Of a stretch of 64,000 bases of DNA, positions 45,006 to 53,421 are shown piece after piece (the first letter of the stretch is position 1; every line of letters begins with the position of its first letter). The DNA is from an uncultured Caldimonas sp. (GTDB lineage Bacteria > Pseudomonadota > Gammaproteobacteria > Burkholderiales > Burkholderiaceae), in contig NZ_CAMLJQ010000016.1 in NCBI RefSeq assembly GCF_946480305.1, positions 1 through 64,000 on the forward strand, written 5' to 3'. The notes below the pieces were generated by a model. It had not been told where the DNA came from, did no database searches, and saw only the letters and a list, made by a program, of their open reading frames with translations. Both the position numbers and the translations under genes were made by a program.

Positions 45006-46457
45006 ATGAGCAAGCAATCAACCCAACCCCTCGACGCGCTGCAACTGAAGCGCCGCCAATGGCTCAAGTTCACCGGCAGCACCCTGGCCTCGGCGCTGGG
45101 TGCCACCAGTTTGTCGAGCCTGATGCTGAGCCCGAGCGCAGCGCAGACCAGCAACTACCGCGCATTGGTGTGCGTGTTCCTCTATGGCGGCAACGACGGC
45201 CTGAACACCATCACGCCGATGGACACGACCCGCTACAACCAGTACGCGAGCGTGCGCGCACACCTCGCGCTGCCGCAGGGCAGCCTGGTGCGCCTCACGG
45301 GCACCGACTACGGCCTGCACCCGTCGATGTCGGCCTTGGCCGGCGTGTGGAACGAAGGTGCGCTGGCGCCGGTGTTCAACGTGGGGCCGCTGTACCGCCC
45401 GCTCACGAAGGACGAGTTCCGCGCGGCGCCTGGCTCCTCGCAGATCATCCCCGACAGCCTGTTCTCGCATTCCGACCAGCAGGTGCTGTGGGAAACCGCC
45501 ACCACCAATGCCCACACGCGTACCGGTTGGGGCGGGCGTGCGTCGGCGGTGCTCAACACGACCAACCCGGTGATCTCGGTCGGCGGCAATGGCCGATTCG
45601 GCTTGTCTGACCTGCAATCGCCCCTGGTGCTGCCGGGCCCCGGCGCCACCTTCGGCATCGAAGGTCATCAGGACTTGAGCTGGGCCCCCATTGCCGCACG
45701 CAAGGCAGCGCTCGACGCGTTGTATGCCGACTCGCACCAGAACCAGCTGCTCGACGCCTACGCGAAGCAACAGCGCAACGCCTTCGAGATGTCGAACCGG
45801 CTGGGTGCCCTGGTCAAGACGCAACCGGGCGACGCTAACGCCCCGGCGGCGATCAACCAGGCGTTTGCGCCGTTGATCGTCGATGGCAAGGTCACCACGG
45901 GCATCGGCCAGCAGCTGTACCAGGTGGCCAAGCTGATCCACGGCAATGGCACGGTGCAGGGCAGCCGGCAGATCTTCTTTGCACAGCTCGGCGGTTTCGA
46001 CACCCACGGCAACCAGATCGGCGCCAACGTGCTGCAGGGCACGCATGCCGGCCTGCTGAAGGCGCTTGCCGATGCGATGGCCTGCTTCCACAACGCGATG
46101 AAGGCGATCGGCATGGGCCAGCAGGTCACGCTGTTCACGCAGAGCGACTTCGGCCGCACCTTCAAGCCCAACAACAGCAACGGCACCGACCATGCATGGG
46201 GCAACCATCACCTGGTGATGGGCGGCGCCGTGAAGGGCAGCACCACCTATGGCACCTACCCGACGCTGGCGTTGGGCGGGCCGGACGACGTGGGCCAGCA
46301 GTCGTGGGAGCTGCACGGCCGCTGGATCCCGAAGGTCAGCGTCGACCAGTACGCCGCCACGCTGCTGCGCTGGTTCGGTGCCGACGACGGGCAGTTGAAC
46401 GCGGTGCTGCCCAACCTCGTGAACTTCGGCAGCCAGCGGGTGTTGGGCTTTTTGTAG
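45006..46457 (+). CDS. DUF1501-domain (sulfatase-fold) Tat-exported protein
   Basis: A 483-residue protein. The N-terminus has a twin-arginine-like signal (RRQWLKFTGSTLASALGA). The DUF1501 domain follows: ALVCVFLYGGNDGLNTITPM, then FFAQLGGFDTHGNQ and SDFGRTF near the end. It has an alkaline-phosphatase/sulfatase-like fold by family knowledge. Almost certainly co-transcribed with the DUF1800 gene. Substrate unknown. Confidence 0.87.
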   Translation: MSKQSTQPLDALQLKRRQWLKFTGSTLASALGATSLSSLMLSPSAAQTSNYRALVCVFLYGGNDGLNTITPMDTTRYNQYASVRAHLALPQGSLVRLTGTDYGLHPSMSALAGVWNEGALAPVFNVGPLYRPLTKDEFRAAPGSSQIIPDSLFSHSDQQVLWETATTNAHTRTGWGGRASAVLNTTNPVISVGGNGRFGLSDLQSPLVLPGPGATFGIEGHQDLSWAPIAARKAALDALYADSHQNQLLDAYAKQQRNAFEMSNRLGALVKTQPGDANAPAAINQAFAPLIVDGKVTTGIGQQLYQVAKLIHGNGTVQGSRQIFFAQLGGFDTHGNQIGANVLQGTHAGLLKALADAMACFHNAMKAIGMGQQVTLFTQSDFGRTFKPNNSNGTDHAWGNHHLVMGGAVKGSTTYGTYPTLALGGPDDVGQQSWELHGRWIPKVSVDQYAATLLRWFGADDGQLNAVLPNLVNFGSQRVLGFL

Positions 46458-46484
46458 AAGCGGGGTGGGCCCGTGCGCGCAGCC

Positions 46485-47003
46485 TCAGCGCACGGCCGCC
46501 TCGGATGCCACGCGGCGGGCCGCTTCCACCAGCGCGTGGGGCTCGAGATTCATCGTACGCAGCGCGCGTGCCACGACCCCATGTTGCGTGCTTGCCGCCA
46601 CCGCCACCACATGCGCCCCGAGCAGCGGAGCTGCCGGATCGTCCTGCCGCGAGGCCGCCAGCCGCTGCATCAGCGCGTCACCGGACGGCTGAGCGCGATA
46701 GAGCGTGGGCTTTTGCGGTGTCGGCAGGCCCGCGTCGTCGGCGAGCATGGCGTCGTCCACCCCCAGGCTTTGCAACGCCAGTTCGTACTGGCGTTGCACG
46801 GCGGGCTTGAACTGAGCCGGGTCTGCATTTGCACGCTCAAAAGCACGCCGGGCGGATCCATCGGGCAGGTCGAGTGCCGCAAGCACGAAGTGCTCCGCAG
46901 CCGGTTGCGCCTGCCCCTCGGCGCGCGCATGCCTTTCGGCGCCTTCGCACAACGCCTTGATCGTGCCCATGTCGCGCAGGCGCTGCCTGAGCCGTTGAAA
47001 CAT
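46485..47003 (-). CDS. Clp N-terminal-domain-like protein
   Basis: A 172-residue protein. The middle (ERHARAEGQAQPAAEHFVLAALDLPDG) and the C-terminal ARALRTMNLEPHALVEAARR resemble the duplicated four-helix repeats of ClpA/ClpC N-terminal domains, without an ATPase part. It could be an adaptor or a degenerate substrate-binding module. The start has AGGAGG 6 bp upstream. It runs in tandem with the small HTH gene 47 bp upstream. Confidence 0.7.
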   Translation of the reverse strand: MFQRLRQRLRDMGTIKALCEGAERHARAEGQAQPAAEHFVLAALDLPDGSARRAFERANADPAQFKPAVQRQYELALQSLGVDDAMLADDAGLPTPQKPTLYRAQPSGDALMQRLAASRQDDPAAPLLGAHVVAVAASTQHGVVARALRTMNLEPHALVEAARRVASEAAVR

Positions 47004-47050
47004 CCGATCCTCCTGGAGTGAACAAGGGCAGCAACGTGGCGAAGGGCCGG

Positions 47051-47266
47051 TCAACGGTCCGTCGAGACGATGCCCGACAGCCGCTTGTGTGCTGCCTGTT
47101 TCGTGACGCCCAAGGCCTCGGCGATCTGCGCCCACGACCACCCCTGCGCCAACGCATGAGCCACGGCCTTGCGTTCGAGCTTGTCAGCCATCAGGCGCAA
47201 CGCAACGACGGCGGCCAATGCCGCTTCCGGGTCGTCCGGCGGCGGGAGGTTCTTGGGAAACGTCAC
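47051..47266 (-). CDS. Small helix-turn-helix protein
   Basis: A 71-residue protein whose C-terminal half is an HTH (LAQGWSWAQIAEALGVTKQAAHKRL). The start is a GTG at 47266. Two 18-bp palindromes lie immediately upstream, which is where an autoregulator would bind. It is followed by the ClpN-like gene, so the two may form a regulator-adaptor unit. Function inferred from fold only. Confidence 0.72.
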   Translation of the reverse strand: MTFPKNLPPPDDPEAALAAVVALRLMADKLERKAVAHALAQGWSWAQIAEALGVTKQAAHKRLSGIVSTDR

Positions 47267-47267
47267 G

Positions 47268-47313
47268 CGTCAACTCTAGTTGACGTTCTGCGGCGCGTCA
47301 ACTTTGGTTGACG
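47268..47313. promoter_or_regulatory. Twin 18-bp palindromes (putative operators)
   Basis: CGTCAAC-TCTA-GTTGACG (47268-47285) and CGTCAAC-TTTG-GTTGACG (47296-47313) are two copies of the same palindrome, 28 bp apart. The first touches the start of the HTH gene and the second overlaps the end of the VOC gene. Each arm contains TTGACG, a -35-like hexamer, so a bound dimer would block or direct RNA polymerase. No T-run follows, arguing against terminators. Confidence 0.6.
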
Positions 47314-47669
47314 TGCTCGAAGAACACCAGTCGGTTGCCGAACGGATCGGTGATGCGCATCTCGTTCATGCCCCACGGTTGCGACTCGATGCCAGGCCGC
47401 GCGCCAGGGTGACCGCGCGATTGCAGTTCGGCAAGATAGGCCGGCAGCCCGCTCACTTCGATGCGCACCGCGGAGCCGGGCGTGGCATCGCCATGGTGTT
47501 CGCTGAGATGCAGCACGCAGGCGCCGCGTGAAGCCTGCGCATACAGCGGCATGCCGTCCTCGAAACGGTGCTCCCAGTCGACCGTGAAGCCCAGGAAGTC
47601 GCCATAGAAGCGTTTGGCGATGTGCTCGTCGAAGATGCGCAGGATGGGAATGGGGGCACCAAGGCTCAT
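47298..47669 (-). CDS. VOC/glyoxalase-superfamily protein
   Basis: A 123-residue vicinal-oxygen-chelate protein with the paired beta-alpha-beta-beta-beta layout: LRIFDEHIAKRFYGDFLGF at the N-terminus and MRITDPFGNRLVFFEH at the C-terminus, with a possible metal-ligand Glu at the end (FFEHV). Similar to bleomycin-resistance-like and glyoxalase-like proteins; substrate unknown. Start at ATG 47669 (MSLGAPIPILR). Its 3' end overlaps one of the twin palindromes. Confidence 0.82.
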   Translation of the reverse strand: MSLGAPIPILRIFDEHIAKRFYGDFLGFTVDWEHRFEDGMPLYAQASRGACVLHLSEHHGDATPGSAVRIEVSGLPAYLAELQSRGHPGARPGIESQPWGMNEMRITDPFGNRLVFFEHVNQS

Positions 47670-47748
47670 GGGTATCGGGTGGATGCACCACCGCCGAGAC
47701 GACGACAGGCCCGACTCTACTCTTCGACCACCGGTTTCATGCACGAGC

Positions 47749-48069
47749 TCAGATGACGCCCATCAGGCTCACGGCCCCGAGCAGGACGACCAGCAACAGC
47801 GCCGCAATGCTCGACTTCGACACGCCTTGCCTCCACAGCGACACGCCGGCGCCGAGACAGGCAAGCACCGCCAGACCCCATGCCAGCAGCCACACCGCGG
47901 AGCCGTAGACGAGATGCGACGGAATACCGCCGCCCGCGAGTTCGACCGGCGCCCGCAGCGTGACGATGAAGGCCGCGAACATCGCCAACGCCCAGGCCAG
48001 CAAGGCCAGTGGCAGCAAGGCACGCGGCAGCCACGCACCGGCGTGGTGTTGTACGGTCACCGGGTTCAT
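47749..48069 (-). CDS. Small membrane protein
   Basis: A 106-residue protein with three predicted hydrophobic segments (PRALLPLALLAWALAMFAAF, then YGSAVWLLAWGLAVLACLGA, then IAALLLVVLLGAVSLMGVI). Its start overlaps the stop of the WG-repeat gene by 4 bp, so it is probably translated with it. No known motif. It could help localise or export the WG-repeat partner, but that is a guess. Confidence 0.65.
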   Translation of the reverse strand: MNPVTVQHHAGAWLPRALLPLALLAWALAMFAAFIVTLRAPVELAGGGIPSHLVYGSAVWLLAWGLAVLACLGAGVSLWRQGVSKSSIAALLLVVLLGAVSLMGVI

Positions 48070-50987
48070 GGGCAGCGCTTCGATTTCAGCAATGCGGGGT
48101 TGATGTCCTTGGGCCAGACGATCTGCTGCCTGGCATCGACGAGCACGGGGCGGGTGCCGCACATCCACGCGCCCTGCACGATCACCCGGCCCGCCTTGTC
48201 GATCACCGCAAGGTTGCCGTGCTGCGTCACGGTGGCACGGTCTTCGGAGAACGGCCCGGCCCACTCGAAGCGTGGTGGGATGACCAGCTTGGCCTTGCTG
48301 TCGATGTAGCCGTAGCGCTCGGCCGGTGTTTCGCCACGCTTGCGCGCCACGGGCTTCATCACCGCCGCCCGGTCGTTCGACATCGGCTCGATCTTTTCGT
48401 AGGGCAGGCGGCCGATTTCCACGCCACGCGAGTCGATCAGCACCTTCTCGTCGGTGTCGTTCTTGCGCAGCACGGCTCGGCCTTCCGAGAAGTTCTCGTC
48501 GACCTCGCCATCCACCACGAGGCGCTGCTGCCAATCGAATCCGTAGAACACCGTGCGTTCGCGGTATCCGGCAACGGGCTCGATGTTGCGCCACCACTGG
48601 TCGGCCGATTCTTCGGGCGAGGTCTGCGGCTGCTCGGGCGACGACGTTCGGCCGCGTCTGTCGACGAGCCGCTCCTGCGTGCCGTCCGTCTCGTGGCTGT
48701 ACTGGTCGGCGTGCCAACTCAGCCCGAAGTAGCTGGGGGGCAGCACCCATTCGCCACGGGTGTTGATCATGCCTTCCTGCGACTTGGGCGACGCGGCGAA
48801 CCAGCCATCGCCGAGCACGGCGAGCGACTCGTACATGGGGCTCAACGTGGCAGCGCCGTCGATCTTCGCCACGCCGTCGCGGTCATCAACGCTGAAGAAG
48901 ACGAGATCGGAATAGTCTTCGTCCCACGTGACGCTGTCGTAGATGGGCGGCAGCACGACGTTGCCCTTGGGGCCCAGCAGCCCATGGCGCTCGTCGCGTC
49001 TGTCGTCCTCATCGACCGGGTGACGCAGCGCCATCTCGGCACGCACCTGCCAGCCGAGCAACCGACCGCCGTGCATCACCGGCTTGGGCGCCTCGGTGTA
49101 CTGTGCCGCCACCACCCAGTGGCCCTGCTCGTCGACGAGGCCCCAACGCGACTTTTGCCGTGCTGGCGCGAGGCCTTCAACGACATCGCCATCACGCACC
49201 GGCGTGGATGCTGCATCGCCTTCAGCGGCGCTCGCAGGCGGGTCGATGCGATCGATGGTCTTGCGCTTCACGTCCATGCGCACGGTGCGATCCTCGCGGT
49301 CCTCGCCTTCGAGGACGAACGGAGCCACACGGTCGAATCGGAAGGCGTCCTCCGGGATCAGGTGCAGGCCCCCGGTGTTGTCCACCACGAGATCGCGCTC
49401 CAACTTCTCGGCGAATGCGGTGCCGTTGCGAAACAGGCTGAGCGCGTCGAAGCGCGGCGCCATCACCCAATCGCCCTTGCCGTCGATGGCGCCAAAGCCG
49501 GAGGCTGTCTTGACCGGCAGCGGGCCTTCCAGCGGTTCGTCCTCCTCGCCATAGCCGTCGTTGGTCGACACCCGGTCGTACTGCCACTCCGGGCGAGACA
49601 CGACGCGGCCCTCGCGCGTGACGATCGCCATGCGTTCATAGCCCCCGGTGAGCACCGCCAGCGGCAGCAGATGGGGTGACGCCTCTGCGAGCGCGCCGCG
49701 CCCATTGAGCAGATGGATGTCGTCGTACAGGCCTTTGACCGCGGGGTCTTCACCGCTCAGCAGCAGCTTGCCTTTGGCATCGAGCAGCGCGAAGCGCAGC
49801 GCGGGTTCGCTGGCGCCGCTCGAATCTGCTTCAGGCCCGATGGCGAGCACCATGCCGCCCGCGGTCACTCGAAACGCCTCGACCTTGTCGATTGGCAGAG
49901 CGATCTGCTGCCCCTGCTGGTCCAGCACGATGGTCTTTTCGCACCCGAGCAAGGCCACGCCGAAAGGCAGCACCTCCGGCTGGGCGTTGTAGCAATGCAC
50001 CCCTGCCACGACCACGCTGCCGTTCCGATCCAGCAGGTCCGTTCCCCGTTCACCGGCAGCCCACCGTTCGGCGAAGTACAACCCCTTGCTGAAACTGATG
50101 CCGCTGTAGCGCGGTTCGACCACTACCTTGCCTTGCGAGTCGATGAGCCCGTACACGGAGCCGTCCTCGCCGGGCCTCGACACCTTGGCGAGGCGCCCTT
50201 CCCATGCCAGGCTGTGCCACGTCGGAGCCACCGCCCAGCGGCCATCGAGCGTCATCAGGCCGTAGAGCGTGTTGTCGTCCACGCGCACGGACGCGGGAAA
50301 GCGCCCGTCCACCATCGGCCCGTGCGCATCGACCCCCGCCGGGAGGGGCAGCACGCGCCCGTCGAGATGCACGAGGTGTTCGGGCTTCGACACTTTGACG
50401 ACGGCCAGGCCATGTTCGTTGAAAGCCTCGGCAGACACCCATGAATACCCATCGATGCGGTGAAGGGTTTGGCCGGTGCGCGAAATCAGTCGCAGCGAGC
50501 TGCGGTCGTCCTGCACGATCGCCACGCCGGAGTGGAACGGGTAGGCGTCCTCGAACTGCGGCTCCAGCACCCACTGGCCCAGCCGGTCGATGTAGCCCCA
50601 CTTGTCGCCCACGTGCACCGGCGCCACGCCTTCCGAGAACTCGCGCCCGCTGTCGTACCTGGGGGGCAGCACCAGCTCGCCCTTGCGGTTCACATAGCCG
50701 GTCTTCTCGTCGTGCGTGCCGACGGCGGCGAGACCGTCGGAGAACCCGTCGATCCAATCGAACTCGGGCTCGAGGACGACGCGTCCGTTCTTGTCGAGCA
50801 GGCCCCAGGACCGGTCGACGTTGAAGGCGGCCAGGCCATCCTGGTAGGGGCAGATCTGTTGGATGGAAGCGTGCTCGCTCACGCCCCAGTGCTGACACAT
50901 GGGCGTGCCGGCCGAGGCCAACGGCGATGCGAACGCCAGCGCGAGTGCAGCGGCAAACGGGGAGCGTTTGAAGGAGTGTTGGGTCAT
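48066..50987 (-). CDS. Large exported WG-repeat protein 1
   Basis: A 973-residue protein with signal peptide (FKRSPFAAALALAFASPLAS then AG). The rest is a chain of WG-type repeats such as WGLLDKNGRVVLEPEFDWID and WGYIDRLGQWVLEPQF, spaced along the protein. WG repeats form beta-rich scaffolds of unknown ligand. A start at MTQHSF is chosen over an ATG 15 bp upstream. It sits 33 bp downstream of a second WG-repeat gene with which it shares the repeat plan but limited detailed sequence. Confidence 0.85.
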   Translation of the reverse strand: MTQHSFKRSPFAAALALAFASPLASAGTPMCQHWGVSEHASIQQICPYQDGLAAFNVDRSWGLLDKNGRVVLEPEFDWIDGFSDGLAAVGTHDEKTGYVNRKGELVLPPRYDSGREFSEGVAPVHVGDKWGYIDRLGQWVLEPQFEDAYPFHSGVAIVQDDRSSLRLISRTGQTLHRIDGYSWVSAEAFNEHGLAVVKVSKPEHLVHLDGRVLPLPAGVDAHGPMVDGRFPASVRVDDNTLYGLMTLDGRWAVAPTWHSLAWEGRLAKVSRPGEDGSVYGLIDSQGKVVVEPRYSGISFSKGLYFAERWAAGERGTDLLDRNGSVVVAGVHCYNAQPEVLPFGVALLGCEKTIVLDQQGQQIALPIDKVEAFRVTAGGMVLAIGPEADSSGASEPALRFALLDAKGKLLLSGEDPAVKGLYDDIHLLNGRGALAEASPHLLPLAVLTGGYERMAIVTREGRVVSRPEWQYDRVSTNDGYGEEDEPLEGPLPVKTASGFGAIDGKGDWVMAPRFDALSLFRNGTAFAEKLERDLVVDNTGGLHLIPEDAFRFDRVAPFVLEGEDREDRTVRMDVKRKTIDRIDPPASAAEGDAASTPVRDGDVVEGLAPARQKSRWGLVDEQGHWVVAAQYTEAPKPVMHGGRLLGWQVRAEMALRHPVDEDDRRDERHGLLGPKGNVVLPPIYDSVTWDEDYSDLVFFSVDDRDGVAKIDGAATLSPMYESLAVLGDGWFAASPKSQEGMINTRGEWVLPPSYFGLSWHADQYSHETDGTQERLVDRRGRTSSPEQPQTSPEESADQWWRNIEPVAGYRERTVFYGFDWQQRLVVDGEVDENFSEGRAVLRKNDTDEKVLIDSRGVEIGRLPYEKIEPMSNDRAAVMKPVARKRGETPAERYGYIDSKAKLVIPPRFEWAGPFSEDRATVTQHGNLAVIDKAGRVIVQGAWMCGTRPVLVDARQQIVWPKDINPALLKSKRCP

Positions 50988-51020
50988 GACGCTTTCTTGC
51001 ATTCGATGTCGGCCGCGGGT

Positions 51021-53405
51021 TCAGCAGCCCGGGGTCTTGTTGCCTGCACCGGGCACCCACCGCGGCTCGCCGCATTCGTAGCTCACGCGGCCCAGGCGCC
51101 TTCCTCGAAGGTCGAGCAAATCCAGCGATTCGAAGGCATGCACCCAGACCACCCCTTGCGAGAACCGTCCGATCTCGGCGTAGGTGGGCTTCACCACGAT
51201 CTTCAGGTCGTTGTCGATCCAGCCCCATTGCTCCGATTCGTCTCGCACGGCAACCGCGTTGGCGCCGATCGCATGGGCGGTGAGGTATTTCGTCTTGTGC
51301 CGTCGGCCGGTGGCAAGCTCATGGAACTCCATGAAATCGGTGTCCTCTCTGCGCCAGCGCGCCAGCCAACGCGGCGAGACCGCCTGCCACGCACCTTCCA
51401 CTGAAGTGCGCACCTTTCCGTCGCTTTGGCGGACCAGGGTTTCGAGGCGGTCGTCTTCTTTTCTCTCGGCGGTGACGAAGCCTTCGATGCCGGCATGCAT
51501 ATCGCCCATCAGGCTGCCAGGCCACGCACGAGGCGACGTGCCGCCCAGGATCTCGACTGACTCCTCATGTTGCAGCAGCAGGCTGCGCGGCAGCGAGGCC
51601 AGGCGGCTCAGCGCCTCTGCCTTGTGGGTGGAAACGGTGCTGCCCTGGGCATCGACGATCGCGTAGTTCGTCCCCGGTTGCTGGACGACAAGTGCCTCCT
51701 CGTTCACGAACTCGGTGCTGTGTGTGTCCTCGCGCGAGTACCAGAGCACCCGGTTGAACCACACCGGCTCACGCCCGTAGAACAGCACGCCCGAACGGTC
51801 CATGCCGTGCAGCAGCCAGCCATGTGAGGTTTTCGTGGTACTCCGGATGGGCGTCTTGCCACCTTGTGCGTCGATCAGGTAGCGACGCCTCTCCTCGTCC
51901 CTGCACAGCCAGGTGTCGCCGGTCAGATGCTCCAGCCGCTCGCACTCGGGGCGCAGCAACCAGCTGCCGTCGGCCTTCCTCACACCTTCGAGATCGTCGA
52001 CCTCCTCGCTGTAGGTCTTGCCTGAATCGGAGATCTCGTAGACCCGGCCCTGCGATTCCCAGATCACGTCCCCGGTCTGCATCGACATGACCCCTTCACG
52101 CCGATCACGCCCCTCGAACGTGGCCGTCATGTCGTCGTGCACTTGCTTCCAGCGGATGCCGGGCGGTGGCAGCAGCACCTTGCCCGAGGCAAAGGCCCAC
52201 CCGGCGTTCTCACCCGCCCATATACGGGCCCGGCCCTGCTCGAAGAGCCCCACGTGGTCGTAGTGCGGCTGCACGACCCACTCGCCCTTCCCGTTGATCG
52301 CGCCGTAGCCGCCCAAGGTCTCGACGACCAGCGGCAGTTCCAGCGAATACTCGCCACGAGGGAAGGACAGCCACTCCTCGTTGAAGACGATGCGCCCTTG
52401 CGGGTCGATCAGCCCGAGCGGCTTCTTGACGCCTTCCTTGGGTTGCAGCAGCGCCAGCGGTGCACCGGGTGCAATGGGTGGCATGGCCCGCACGTCGTAG
52501 TGCGCTTCCAACGCCTCGCCGGCGGCCCCGATGGCGGCCTTCAAGGTCTTGCGATCGAAGGCGGCAGGGGTTCCATCGGGGTGCAGGAAATGCATCTCGC
52601 CGTCGCGCCACACGCCCCAGTAGCCGTGATATTCCGAGACGACCGCTGCACCCAGGTCAACCAGCTTTTCGCCCTTGTGGTTGATCAGCCACGATGACAG
52701 CACGTCGACGGAGACCGCGGCGTAGCCGCGCATGAACGATGAGGCCCTGACGTACTGCGGCTCGATGGCCCACTTGCCTTGCAGATCGACGTAGCCGAAC
52801 TTGCCCACGCCCTCATCCAGCGCAGCGCGGATCAGGCCTTCGCGGGGCTGATCGGCCGCCACGGCGCCGAGGGGCAGCGGCGTCACCCCGTGCTGCGACG
52901 CCAGCAGTCGGTCGGGTGGCAACTGAACCGCGGCACGGCCCTGCACCATCAGGCTCGCGCCGGTCGGGTCGTAGGGCAGCGGTTGCGCGCCGCCGCTCAA
53001 TGCAGCGATGAACTGCCCATCGAGGCCGATCAGGTGCCACGCACCGTATTCACCGCGAGCGAACGCGTGATCCTCGCTGAACGCAGTCGCACCGAAGAAG
53101 CGGGGCGTCAGCAGCCAGTTGCCCTGCTTGTCGATGTAGCCCCACAAGAAGCCGTCTTCGCTCGCAGCCGCGCGACCCTGGGAAAAGGTGCCGACTGCCT
53201 TGAACTTCGGCAGCACCTTCATCTGGCCGTCGAGCCCGACGAAGCCCCACTTCCCGCCGACATTGACGGCGGCCAGCCCTTCCGACGCCGGGGCGGTGCA
53301 GGCCCCCAGCGATGCGTTGGACGGGTCGGCGCAATCGTCGCTGGGAGATTGCGCCGCGGCGAGGGCGGCGGCGGCCAGCAACGAAACAGCAAACAGTTTT
53401 TTCAT
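51021..53405 (-). CDS. Large exported WG-repeat protein 2
   Basis: A 794-residue protein with signal peptide MKKLFAVSLLAAAALAAAQ and WG repeats (KWGFVGLDGQMKVLPKFKAV, WGYIDKQGNWLLTPRFFGAT, and later KFGYVDLQGKWAIEPQYVRA). The central part is more divergent. Together with WG protein 1 and the hypothetical exported protein upstream it forms a three-to-four gene leftward unit (16- and 33-bp gaps). Possible roles are cell-surface binding or an envelope scaffold; none is shown. Confidence 0.84.
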   Translation of the reverse strand: MKKLFAVSLLAAAALAAAQSPSDDCADPSNASLGACTAPASEGLAAVNVGGKWGFVGLDGQMKVLPKFKAVGTFSQGRAAASEDGFLWGYIDKQGNWLLTPRFFGATAFSEDHAFARGEYGAWHLIGLDGQFIAALSGGAQPLPYDPTGASLMVQGRAAVQLPPDRLLASQHGVTPLPLGAVAADQPREGLIRAALDEGVGKFGYVDLQGKWAIEPQYVRASSFMRGYAAVSVDVLSSWLINHKGEKLVDLGAAVVSEYHGYWGVWRDGEMHFLHPDGTPAAFDRKTLKAAIGAAGEALEAHYDVRAMPPIAPGAPLALLQPKEGVKKPLGLIDPQGRIVFNEEWLSFPRGEYSLELPLVVETLGGYGAINGKGEWVVQPHYDHVGLFEQGRARIWAGENAGWAFASGKVLLPPPGIRWKQVHDDMTATFEGRDRREGVMSMQTGDVIWESQGRVYEISDSGKTYSEEVDDLEGVRKADGSWLLRPECERLEHLTGDTWLCRDEERRRYLIDAQGGKTPIRSTTKTSHGWLLHGMDRSGVLFYGREPVWFNRVLWYSREDTHSTEFVNEEALVVQQPGTNYAIVDAQGSTVSTHKAEALSRLASLPRSLLLQHEESVEILGGTSPRAWPGSLMGDMHAGIEGFVTAERKEDDRLETLVRQSDGKVRTSVEGAWQAVSPRWLARWRREDTDFMEFHELATGRRHKTKYLTAHAIGANAVAVRDESEQWGWIDNDLKIVVKPTYAEIGRFSQGVVWVHAFESLDLLDLRGRRLGRVSYECGEPRWVPGAGNKTPGC

Positions 53406-53421
53406 GGCAATGCGTGCGGGG

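Noticed and set aside
47749..48750. 333-residue frame covering the small membrane protein and part of WG-repeat gene 1
   Set aside because: Only the final 106 residues have a signal (membrane segments and an overlap start); the rest is antisense-type shadow of the WG gene in another frame.
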